Below, piece after piece: positions 21,378-29,376 of a stretch of 64,000 nucleotides of DNA. Made by a program: the position numbers and the translations under genes. The notes beneath the pieces are model-generated. The model saw only the letters and a program-made list of their open reading frames with translations, did not search any database and was not told the DNA's origin. Within the stretch, counting starts at the first letter, position 1, and each line of letters begins with the position of its first letter. This stretch comes from Cristatella mucedo (lineage: Eukaryota > Bryozoa > Phylactolaemata > Cristatellidae), in the NCBI GenBank assembly GCA_009760855.2, contig WPIO01000021.1, positions 5,233,501 to 5,297,500 on the forward strand, in the 5' to 3' direction.

Positions 21378-21715
21378 CATTAAACTGTGAAGAAGCCCCA
21401 CGTGGTTCTGTAGCTTCTGGAAATGTGAGAATACCAAGTAAATACGAGTTAGATATTCCTATCAGAAGTCCCCTTTTTACGCTATTGTTTAAAGATGAAA
21501 AGTAATTTGATTTCAAGTTTGATATTATAAGCAAGTATGGCAGATTTAATAATAAAAAGGAAAAGGATATGATATAAATTATTACATTAAAAGATCTCTT
21601 ATACAGATTGGACAAGAAGGAGATCCTGATAGATTTGTGAGAATAGTACCAATTGTAAATGAAGTATTAGATAGATCACAGTTTTTAATTTCTGAATATA
21701 TAGATGAATCGCACA
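21378..21715 (+). pseudogene. unknown viral ORF remnant
   Basis: A frame from about 21378 runs through 'RIPSKYELDIPIRSPLF' with TAA at about 21502 and 21574. A second frame (about 21582-21715) then reads into the start of the fibre gene, overlapping its ATG at 21704. I do not recognise either part. They may be the displaced end of the nuclease gene or a separate small gene. Confidence 0.3.
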
Positions 21716-23312
21716 ATAGATCTTATGGCTTACATCACGAAAATAAATGGTTATCAATTGTCTGATCTTGACGCTAATTGGAATAGAATTGTTAATCTAC
21801 GTAATCCTGTGAACTCTTCCGATGCTGTTATAAAGAGCTATGCTGAATCTAATTTCATGTTAACAGGAAATGGATCAATTAATTTCAAGGGCTAAAAGCC
21901 GAATTGGGTAGTGTTGATGAATTTTCATGGAATTGATTTAATTAAGCTATTTAAATTAAAACGATAATCGTTATTAAAACGAAAATCGTTTTATTAATTA
22001 AATTTGATTGATTAATTAAAATTTAAAAAAAATTGATCGAAATTTGATACCACGATCTACTCTGGGGGGGGGGAACGTGATCAATCGAAGAGCAGTTCGG
22101 ACTCGGAAGAGAAGCGGCCGTCAAAGCCTTGTACCGCCGCCGTTTGCCTGCGTCAAGCGTCAGAGACGCCACACGTCGGTATACGCCACACACGCGAAGC
22201 GTTCAGCAGCTGGGCCTTGTAGCCGATGCGATGTCAATCCGAAGGATGAACCCTTCTGGCCAACCCCTCCGATGGGCAAACGAGGACGGCACCGTTGGTA
22301 GCTTGCACCGAGTCGAGTGTTTTGGATTTTGGCGACACATCAAGTACGAAGCGCCAACTGCAGAGAGAGGAGGTGCCTTCTCGTCGCTGTCTTCTGCTTG
22401 TCGCGTGAGAAGATATAGTATAATTATGCCAATAGTTATGATATTGTACCTCACGCGATCAAGGAAAGACTGCTAGCTTAAGACGAGAGCTTCTAGCTTC
22501 CTTTGCAACAATTGTAAAGTGCCTAGAAAGAGATTGAGTTCTCTGAGGGCGCTGTATCAAATTGAGTTCTCTGAGGGCGCTGTATTAAATCTGTTATTAT
22601 TATTATTATTAAGGGTCAATCGGCTGTTAATCTTCGTCCAGGAGTTAATCCTACTAATGCTGTTACTGTCAGTCAGTTAGGCAATTATGTTAATAAATCT
22701 GGTGATACAATGACAGGAGATCTAAATATTAATGGATTTGCCATTACTCCTACTTACTGGAACTCAAGCAATACTACTCCTAATGTTCTTCCTGGTGACT
22801 TTTGTATTCCCTATCGAGGACTAAAACGAGATGCAATGTTCAATGGAAGTCCTGCTAGTACTAATTTAAATATGAATGAGAATTCTATTGTTAATGTTGC
22901 AGATCCTGTTAATCAAAGTGATGTGGCAGCTAAATCTTACGTAGATAGAATGAGAAAAACGTAACAGAACTCATTCCTGTGTCACTCAATCCTAGATCAA
23001 CGAATTCTATTATAAGAACATCTGCTAATTATTCTTGGACGAATACGAATGCCCACCTTTAATATTGTTAATTGTGATGGTTCTTGGTTCATCTAATTGT
23101 GTGTTCTTAAGACCTAGTACAGATACTTCTGTTGTGTCTGGAGAAATACGTGCTATAAATACCGTTTCTATTGGAACAGATTTAAAATACTATGCTTTCT
23201 TTAATAGAGTGCCCACTGACTATGAATTCATTAATAATCTAGGAAACCTTAGAGTCAACCTCTTGGTAAGTTATATACTCACGTGAGAAGTATACGTGTA
23301 ACAATAAAATAA
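21704..23312 (+). pseudogene. phage-style viral fibre with repeat motifs, split by an insertion
   Basis: Starts at ATG 21704. 'RIVNLRNPVNSSDAVIKSY' precedes the insertion at 21892-22610. Downstream, reading resumes at 22611 in a compatible frame with SGDTMTGDLNING and later 'NVADPVNQSDVAAKSYVD'. Established knowledge: GDTMTGDL and 'v.dP....DaatK.YVd' are hallmarks of trimeric tail-fibre repeats in bacteriophages and some eukaryotic virus fibres. A frameshift in an A run near 22955 and another near 23060 lead into a C-terminal head ending near 23312. It was probably the receptor-binding spike. Not functional as it stands. Confidence 0.68.
21892..22610 (+). mobile_element. 719-bp L2-tailed insertion inside the fibre gene
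   Basis: Flanked by a 5-bp duplication AAGGG (21887-21891 and 22611-22615). The 3' end is the L2/SINE hairpin tail, present twice in tandem (around 22518-22590), then (TTA)n. The first 150 bp are very AT-rich with two small palindromes around 'aacgataatcgtt' and 'aaaacgaaaatcgtttt'; then a run of nine G; then 400 bp of GC-rich sequence I do not recognise. Probably a non-autonomous retroposon moved by L2 RT. Confidence 0.7.
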
Positions 23313-23430
23313 TGAGTTCTTTTAATTATGTGGCTTTACGCTTACCTTTTACAAAAGGAAACATTTAATAGCACAAATTGCTTAATGACCTGAACATTGA
23401 TGGAGACAAAATATTTCTGAATATATTTTC

Positions 23431-23700
23431 TTAGTGTTTTCCTGCAAGACAATATAGTTTAATAGATTTTTCCTTAGAATACTTATTAGTAGAATAATTA
23501 CAATCTGCGCAAATTATTATTTTGTTGCTACATTGTATTCCTGACTCAAATTCTGTTTCAGTACTATCTAGATCACAGATGTCACAGTGCACTTCATATT
23601 TTGACTGGTCTTTCATGTATTTTTTTTGAAAACAGGATGACCTGACTCTAGATATTCAAATTCGCTAAACGCTTTAGAACAAATCCTACAATATGTTTCC
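23431..23700 (-). pseudogene. viral zinc-finger protein, broken
   Basis: The minus frame 23616-23431 encodes 61 residues with CDIC and CADC pairs. Upstream in another frame (about 23700-23617) is CRIC...H. Together they look like a small Cys/His zinc-binding protein interrupted by a frameshift near the A run at 23620. It lies divergent from the integrase gene with almost no gap. Function unknown; DNA binding is a guess. Confidence 0.4.
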
Positions 23701-23710
23701 TTTTCTATAG

Positions 23711-24573
23711 AATGTCATTTTTAACTCTAAAAGAAAGCAAAAAAGGACAGTTCGATCTTGATTCAGATATAAGCCAAGTATTCAAACCAAGACCAAAAGA
23801 AATCCCTAAAGGTTTTTTGGACATGCACCTAATGAAAATCACCAAGCAGATATTTTGTATATGCCTATTTATTCTTGATACAAATATGCTTTTAGTGTCA
23901 TTGGTGTTGCTTGTGGGTATACAGACTCAAGGCCACTTAAAACAAAGTCTTCGAAAGAAGTAACACAGGTAATAATAGACATTTACACGGAAGGTCCTTT
24001 AGAATGGCCAAAGAAAATGACACTAGGTCCTGGATCAGAGTTCAGAGGTGAGTTCAAGAAAGAAATGAAAAGAAACGGAACACGTGTGATAGAAGCTATT
24101 AGTAAAAAGAGTGTTGCCTTAGTTGAAAGAATGAATCGAACAATAGCAGAAAGAGCTTATATTGCACAGTATGAAAAAGAATTAGAAAGCATTAATAATG
24201 GAGATTATGTTAGAAGCAAAGAATGAATTGAGAATTCACCTAAGATTATATATTAGCCTAACAATAATATTACAAGCTCATTTGGTGAAAAACCTGCTAA
24301 AGCAATAAAAAAAGAAATAGTAAAATTAAAGAAACCAAAATATCATAGAGAAGTAGGAGAACAAAAAGAATTATTAGAACTTGAAACAACTGTTAGATAC
24401 TTACTAGAACCAGGCGAAGTAGAAGATGAAAAGAGAAGAAGAGCTACAGATCCGATATGGAGTTTAACTAAACATATTATTGTTAGAATAATGGTAATGA
24501 AAGACCAACCAATATGTTATAGGGTCAATGATGTTAAAAAAAGTTGTGTTAGAGAAGAACTACAAGTAATTTA
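23711..24573 (+). pseudogene. Polinton-type retroviral-like integrase, broken
   Basis: ATG at 23711. After a frameshift near 23832 the core reads 'NHQADILYMP' (first catalytic Asp), interrupted by TGA at 23876, then 'PLEWPKKM', 'LGPGSEFRG', 'KKSVALVERMNRT' (catalytic Glu) and, after TGA at 24224 and TAG at 24254, the C-terminal signature RRRATDPIWS and 'VREELQVI'. Established knowledge: these are the landmark motifs of Maverick/adintovirus integrases, where the second Asp lies in 'DPGSEF'. Here it is Gly. The protein is dead by motif loss as well as by stops. Confidence 0.8.
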
Positions 24574-25213
24574 ACAAGAATAGTTTCTTCTGGTGAACCC
24601 TCCATTATAATTTCATCAAACTATTCTTTTGTAATTACTTCATCGGATAAAGAATGTGTCATTTTTGAAATAAACTTTGAATTTGATTCTAGAGTAGATC
24701 TTTTACGTCTATAAATTTCGGCTAGAACACCATCAACTGCTACCATCATTGCAGATAGTGCTAAAAAATTGAAACTACGTGAGTTATATTGGGGAATGAT
24801 TGAATATGTGTACTAGAAATTGTTACTCCTAAAGCCACGACTACGTTTATAACTTTGATTTTATATCTTATCTTTGTTGTATTTGTTAGACAAGACCTAA
24901 CTTTAGTATTATATTGCAAAATTTCTTTATATCTTTGGTTGAAATATTTTTTCTTAGATCAGACATCACACCCTATATAAATTTTAAGTTTTCTTTTCTT
25001 AGAAACTGGTTCTTGTGATTCTCTTTGCTCATCTCTTTTCTTACAAAACATTTTTATAAGATTATTGCGTGCTTCACTAAATTCTTTATATAGCGTTGCT
25101 GTTTGAATAAAAGATAAGTAAATTTCCTCATCAAAGTCCGAAGTAATACTCGTGACATAATAATCTTGCCATTGGAAATCTTTAACAAAAGGATCCGTAA
25201 TTTCTATTCTCAT
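24549..25213 (-). pseudogene. viral membrane protein candidate, broken
   Basis: ATG at 25213 overlaps the stop of the upstream gene as ATGA. The first 84 residues (to 24959) are soluble-looking and end in a basic KKRKLK stretch. After a TGA near 24957 the frame continues with a hydrophobic segment 'VINVVVALGVTIS'. A second hydrophobic stretch with 'SAMMVAVDGVLAEIYRRK' follows a frameshift, then TAG near 24627, ending near 24549 where it overlaps the integrase end. The two hydrophobic segments suggest a membrane protein; the family is unknown. Confidence 0.4.
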
Positions 25214-25475
25214 ACTTTTACAAGGGTTCTTATGTGACTTTTATATTCTTCAAGCCAGCAAACAGAACGTGTCAATCTTGTATCATTGTTTATAATTACC
25301 TCTCGTGTGTTTAAGTATGAATCTTTGCATTTTATACGTAAACATACAGCACTCGATTAAGCATTTTTCAATTCAGAAGAAAATTTTTCGAACCTATAAC
25401 CCCAAAAATACCTTACAAATTTCTGATAAAGAATCTCTAGGAATAACTTCTCTATGCTGATTCCGTTAGCTATAT
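25211..25475 (-). pseudogene. unknown viral ORF
   Basis: Minus frame of about 87 codons interrupted by one TAA (about 25360), ending in TGA that overlaps the next ATG at 25213 by four bases. Ends in 'EEYKSHIRTLVKV'. The start is not identified. No recognised domain. Confidence 0.35.
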
Positions 25476-25514
25476 ACTAATAAAAATTATTTAAATAAAT
25501 GTTACATATTGCTT

Positions 25515-25740
25515 AACTTCATTTCTTGTAAAGTGGTTCATCTCCATCGCATGTTATTTTAATATTTTTATTGTCTGCTTCCCAAAACCTTTTATTAAGT
25601 GCTTCTGCTTTAACTAAAGATTGGTAGATTTCTTTGTCTGTTTCTGGGTTATTAGAAAATCCCTCGTATAGGTCTGTTAATTCTGGAGACGATAGACTTA
25701 TTTTAAGATTAAATTTGATATACTTATTTTGAGGTTACAT
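25515..25740 (-). pseudogene. unknown small viral ORF
   Basis: Minus frame of about 75 residues beginning at ATG 25740 but with TAA as its second codon, then open with 'LTDLYEGFSNNPETDKEIY' and ending near 25515. It lies six bases downstream of the next gene's stop. Acidic and Lys-rich; no domain recognised. Confidence 0.35.
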
Positions 25741-25745
25741 TTCTC

Positions 25746-26000
25746 CTAATGCTGTTTTCTTTTCTTTGTAAAAAGATGAAAAGCGTTTTTTGGTTTTTCT
25801 ATTTCTTTAATCTTAACTAAGTCACACTTTAAAGTAACAACCTCTATTTTTAAAATAGTCAGAGAAGCTTTATATTCATGTTTTAAAATGGCTTTCAATA
25901 AACCATTTTGTAAGTTTGTGGGAAGTGATTCGAGTTGTGTGCCAGGAAAAAGATCTTGCCAAAGAAGAAGTATTGGTTTGCAGTTGGAAATTCTATTCAT
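25746..26000 (-). CDS. unknown small viral ORF, intact
   Basis: 84 residues, ATG to stop without interruption. The N-terminal part is hydrophobic/aromatic; the C-terminus is basic (FTKKRKQH). No domain recognised. Tight spacing to the neighbouring ORF supports co-expression in the virus. Confidence 0.4.
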   Translation of the reverse strand: MNRISNCKPILLLWQDLFPGTQLESLPTNLQNGLLKAILKHEYKASLTILKIEVVTLKCDLVKIKEIEKPKNAFHLFTKKRKQH

Positions 26001-26044
26001 TATTACATATGAAGATAAAAAATGTTATTTCTTTAAATTAATAA

Positions 26045-26655
26045 TCAGTTTTTTGTTAATCTGGTAAATGTTTGCTCAGGTAGCCAATGTGGTAAACATT
26101 CCATTCTTCCCTCACCACCTTCGTAATAGGTTCCATCCAATTTACTAATTTCAGCACTAATCTAATTTAAACTTCCAGCTATTTTTGTTTTTATCGCACT
26201 TAATTTATGGTATTATGACAACAATGTCATTCTTTTACTGTCAGTAAAATAGATTTTAATTTCCAAGTATTTCTGCTAGCTTTTCATTTGCAGTCATATT
26301 TCTAATTTATTCATCTCTTTCTTCCTTACATTTTTCAATATATCGGCTTTCATAATTAAATCTTATTCGAATGGCCTTTTCAACTAACTCTAAATGTAAC
26401 ATTCTTTATCTTTAGTTTTACATAGTTCCTCAAACAAATAAGTATAATTTCTCTCAGTAATATATTTATTGACAAAATCAGTATATCAGTTACTCTTGTT
26501 GGAACAATTATACCTTTGCCACAATACTTATAAATATTATTACTAACATGATCTCGCCAACAATTTAATGATTCTCCTTTCTTTCTTGGCAGCCATTTTG
26601 CAAGACCAGAAATGGCCATTTTATTTATTATATAAGGTAACAAAAATGTGTCCAA
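26045..26655 (-). pseudogene. unknown viral gene, broken into several frames
   Basis: The N-terminal part (26655-26380) includes MAISGLAKWLPRKKGESLN and a Cys-Trp-Arg-Asp run. The reading then shifts near 26480, again near 26395, and meets TAA/TGA stops around 26310-26200. A last open piece (about 26160-26055) reads 'KLDGTYYEGGEGRME'. These may be one long protein or two genes. No family recognised. Confidence 0.35.
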
Positions 26656-26766
26656 TTAGAATGTATATTGTTCTGATGCTTTCGTTTACATAGGACGCTA
26701 TTTGAAAAAATAGAGTAAAAAAATATAGTATCAATAAAATACAGTATACTTCAAAACTGAGTGTGC

Positions 26767-26889
26767 TGATCCGTTGATTTTGGTTTTTGTATTTTACGCT
26801 ATGCTTTTGGGGATTCTCGAACAGACCTATGAGAGATCAAAAAAAACATGGCGTAAAAGTTAAAAACACACATCACGGATTATAGTAGA
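26767..26889. repeat. foldback (long imperfect hairpin)
   Basis: Left arm 26767-26820 and right arm 26830-26889 are imperfect reverse complements: 'gatccgtt' with 'cacggatt', 'ttttacgctatgctttt' with 'aaaacatggcgtaaaa', and 'gattctcg' with 'gagagatc'. The loop is about 10 nt. It lies just outside the last viral ORF, so it may be a small foldback transposon or a terminal structure of the viral element. Confidence 0.6.
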
Positions 26890-27273
26890 TAAGAGCATCG
26901 CCACCACACCGATCATTGGCAAAACACATTTCCCTAGTCTGGCAAGTAGCGAGAGATTGCACGCATCACGCTACTCGAATGGCAGTTACACCATCAGCAG
27001 TAGGCTCACAGCTAAGTAAAGACGATCGTCTATCATCGGCAGCAGCAGCAGGCCGTAGCCTTTGCAGTTTGCACGCAAAGTCTCGAAGCAAAACAGTCAC
27101 AGGTACTACAGAGCCTATAACCGGCACCGGAAGAACTCGTTCCCTACATCGTCGATCGAGGCTAAGGTACAAGCCATTTGCACGATGTCGGCAGCCATTT
27201 CGATGCTCTCTTGTAAAAGCATACATTCTGACTTCTCAAGCCGCATACGGGTTTCCGATTTCAACACTCGGAG
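26890..27273. other. no gene recognised
   Basis: Composition returns to GC-moderate. The open frames on both strands here look like shadows without domains. Confidence 0.4.
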
Positions 27274-27414
27274 TGTTACGTTACTGTGTCTCCGGCTGCA
27301 GCAACGCTAGTGGAGTCTCACGGAGACACGAAGACACGAGCGGGCGAACGTGAGCTGTGAACGTGACTCTAATCTGTATTCCCCCAGCGGGTACATATAT
27401 GAGCTAGGGGCTGA
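27274..27414 (-). repeat. 3' LTR, truncated
   Basis: 141 bp starting (plus strand) TGTTACGTTACTGTG and matching the other LTR through 'gagctaggggctgac'. The remaining U3 part present in the other copies is absent, so this LTR has a deletion or unequal break. Confidence 0.75.
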
Positions 27415-27497
27415 CCCCATAGAATGTCAAAAAAAACCACATAATCAGCCAGCCTGACAGGGGAGGGGTGGCGCTAGCGGCCCGAAACTCGTGCAGG

Positions 27498-28934
27498 CTA
27501 CGTGACCACCACTCGCAGGAGGCTCACGTCAACTCTGCCCCTCGTGAGCAGCCGGTCGTAGATGCTGCCCACCGTTAGGCAAAGGTGGGGCACCGCTCCC
27601 ACTGTCGGGTAGTTCCCGTAGGTCACCTCCGTGCGAGCCCCGATGGCCGGTCGCATTCGCTCGTAGCCGGCCGATCCCGCACTTCGAAAACCACTGCGGC
27701 TCACGATGGCCTCACCGTTCTCGGAGTTCCACTCCGCCATCTCGCGGTTGTGCTGCTCTGTGCTCAGCACCGAGCCGCTCTCATAATTGTTCTTCGCCGC
27801 CGAAACGCTCACGCTGTTGTGTTTCGCCGCAGCGAAGCTCTCGATGCTTCGCTCTCGGGCAACCTGCACCTCGTCGTAGGCTACTATCGCCTTGCTGTTG
27901 ACTGCTATCTCGAGGCACTCTTCTGCATTGTGCTTCGCAGAAACGCTCGTGCGGATGCTCTTCACCACCGAGACACTCTCGGCACTGCTCTCCGCGGCCT
28001 CTGAGATGCTCTCCGCTGCTACGACGCTCACGCTTCTGCGTTTGGTGGCCAAGACGTCGGTCTCACGGATGCATGTCGCTGCTGCCGCGACGCTCTTGCC
28101 CCTGCGCCACGCAGCCAAGACGTCACTCTCATGGGCTGCCTGGGCCTGGTCGCAGGCTACTGCCGCCTCGCCGCTGACCGCAATCTCGCGGTGCTCCTCT
28201 GCGCTCTGGACCGAGATGCTTGTGCGGATGCTCTCCACTACGAAGAAGCTCTCGTCAATGAGCTCTGCGGCCAAGACGTCGCTCTCTCGGGCGCTCTTTG
28301 CCGCCGAGATGCTCTCCGCTGCTACGACGCTTTCACTGCTGCGCTCCGCCGCCGAGATGTCGCTCGCTTGGGCCGCCTGCGCCGCCTTTTCGCAGGCAAC
28401 TATCGCCTCGCCGCTGCCCACTACCGCCTTGCCGCTGGAAGCCGTCGCATGCTGCACCTCCTGATACTCCGGCTGCTGCCGCTGCGCACTTACGTTGTTC
28501 TGGCGCTCTTCGGCTGTTGTGGCTATGTTGGAAGCGGTCCCATACCCGCTTCCACCACCGGTATTGCCGTCGGATAGCTGCGGCAGCCGAATGAGTTCCG
28601 CTCGCCTGTTTGAATCTTGCGGGCAGTTGACAGTGGGGTTGACCGGTGATGCAACTGACTCGTCGCCCAGCTTTGTTCTGGTCTCGGCTCCGGCGAGCTG
28701 CTCCTGCTCCAGCCGAAACCTCTCGGCCTCAAGCTCGGCCTCCTCATCCGTCAACCATGAGAAGATCAGGATTAATTCGTTTCGCAGCTTGTGGTAATCT
28801 TGCTTTACGTCGGCAGGCTGATCACTCCAACCGTGTATCGCATTATCGCCCAGACACACTGGCACAACATGCTTTAGCGGCATCGAAATCTGTAGCCTTG
28901 CTACGGCCTTCTCAAGCGTTAGAGGCCAAGGCAT
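27498..28934 (-). CDS. Gag-like protein with long Ala/Ser/Glu/Val repeat region
   Basis: An uninterrupted 478-residue frame. Residues 1-75 resemble a Gag capsid start (MPLKHVVPVCLGDNAIHGW and KLRNELI). Residues about 140-400 are built from degenerate repeats with recurring words such as ESDVLAAE, SVVAAESIS and SIRTSVS, alternating small hydrophobic and charged residues as in helical or coiled-coil structure. The last 60 residues are Tyr/Gly-rich. No zinc knuckle or protease is seen. It is open over 1.4 kb despite GC-rich repeats, which suggests recent selection or recent insertion. Probable role: packaging protein of the element. Function of the repeats is unknown. Confidence 0.65.
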   Translation of the reverse strand: MPWPLTLEKAVARLQISMPLKHVVPVCLGDNAIHGWSDQPADVKQDYHKLRNELILIFSWLTDEEAELEAERFRLEQEQLAGAETRTKLGDESVASPVNPTVNCPQDSNRRAELIRLPQLSDGNTGGGSGYGTASNIATTAEERQNNVSAQRQQPEYQEVQHATASSGKAVVGSGEAIVACEKAAQAAQASDISAAERSSESVVAAESISAAKSARESDVLAAELIDESFFVVESIRTSISVQSAEEHREIAVSGEAAVACDQAQAAHESDVLAAWRRGKSVAAAATCIRETDVLATKRRSVSVVAAESISEAAESSAESVSVVKSIRTSVSAKHNAEECLEIAVNSKAIVAYDEVQVARERSIESFAAAKHNSVSVSAAKNNYESGSVLSTEQHNREMAEWNSENGEAIVSRSGFRSAGSAGYERMRPAIGARTEVTYGNYPTVGAVPHLCLTVGSIYDRLLTRGRVDVSLLRVVVT

Positions 28935-29027
28935 AAAAGTCCGATCCGCCGCGAAACCTTTCGTACCTCAGTATAGGCGTCTCATCTACGCCGTAGAAGG
29001 TCTGGTACTCTTTTCGGCTCGAGTAAA

Positions 29028-29043
29028 CCATTCTCTGCTACCA
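29028..29043 (-). promoter_or_regulatory. primer-binding site for initiator Met tRNA
   Basis: Minus strand TGGTAGCAGAGAATGG, two bases inside the 5' LTR. Animal initiator tRNA-Met ends ...CCTCTGCTACCA, whose complement begins TGGTAGCAGAGG; one mismatch over 16 bases. Confidence 0.85.
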
Positions 29044-29045
29044 AT

Positions 29046-29376
29046 TTTTACGTTACTGTGTCTCCGGCTGCAGCAGCGCTAGTGGAGTCTCACGGAGACA
29101 CGAAGACACGAGCGGGCGAACGTGAGCTGTGAACGAGACTCTAATCTTCCTTCCCCTCAGCGGGTACATATATGAGCTAGGGGCTGACTCACCACAGATA
29201 AGGAAGTGCATCCGTGGTAAGCCACCGTGGTGGGCCACAAGCCCACATCAAAGGCCGCACCGAGCCAACCGCCCAAACACCCGCCCACATCAAAGGACGG
29301 ATCGAGCCAACCGCCCAACTACCCGCCGAGAGCGGGGCACACGCCAGTGGCCGAGAAGCAACAGGCACACACAACA
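29046..29376 (-). repeat. 5' LTR (331 bp)
   Basis: Homologous to the solo LTR at 49697-49959 end to end. It is longer because a 50-odd bp unit containing 'cccacatcaaagg' and 'gagccaaccgccca' is duplicated at 29232-29327. It starts TTTTACG where the sister copies have TGTTACG/TGTTATG, and ends CAACA. Confidence 0.8.

Larger units (their letters stand above)
18150..26700. mobile_element. endogenous Maverick/Polinton-like viral element, decayed
   Basis: An AT-rich block contrasting with both flanks. In order: fibre-type fragment (+), small coiled-coil protein (+), capsid protein (+), YqaJ-like nuclease (+), unknown ORF (+), phage-style fibre (+), zinc-finger protein (-), retroviral-type integrase (+), membrane protein (-) and at least four small genes (-). 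Genes are packed with ATGA overlaps or gaps of a few bases, as in a virus. A capsid gene plus a Polinton-type integrase places it with Mavericks/Polintons/adintoviruses. DNA polymerase B, ATPase and protease are not visible, and I found no terminal inverted repeats. Every larger gene has stops or frameshifts. Confidence 0.82.
27274..29376 (-). mobile_element. non-autonomous LTR retrotransposon with iMet primer site
   Basis: Related sequences at 27274-27414 and 29046-29376 bound a 1.6-kb internal region. Directly inside the higher-coordinate LTR, on the minus strand, is TGGTAGCAGAGAATGG, 15 of 16 bases complementary to the 3' end of animal initiator Met tRNA, two bases from the LTR end. This fixes orientation (minus) and identity. 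The internal region has only one long Gag-like ORF; no protease, RT or integrase. It must depend on another element's Pol. Confidence 0.82.

Noticed and set aside
18150-26700. Host-wide use of TGA as Trp
   Set aside because: The SNF and Pur-alpha genes use TGG for Trp or end cleanly under the standard code, so any recoding would concern the virus only.
28495-28797. Plus-strand ORFs across 27.5-28.9 kb (100-190 residues)
   Set aside because: Shadows of the long minus-strand Gag-like ORF created by its GC-rich repeats.
27498-28934. Repeat-rich ORF as an extracellular or silk-like host gene
   Set aside because: It has no signal peptide and sits between LTRs with a primer-binding site; best explained as element Gag.
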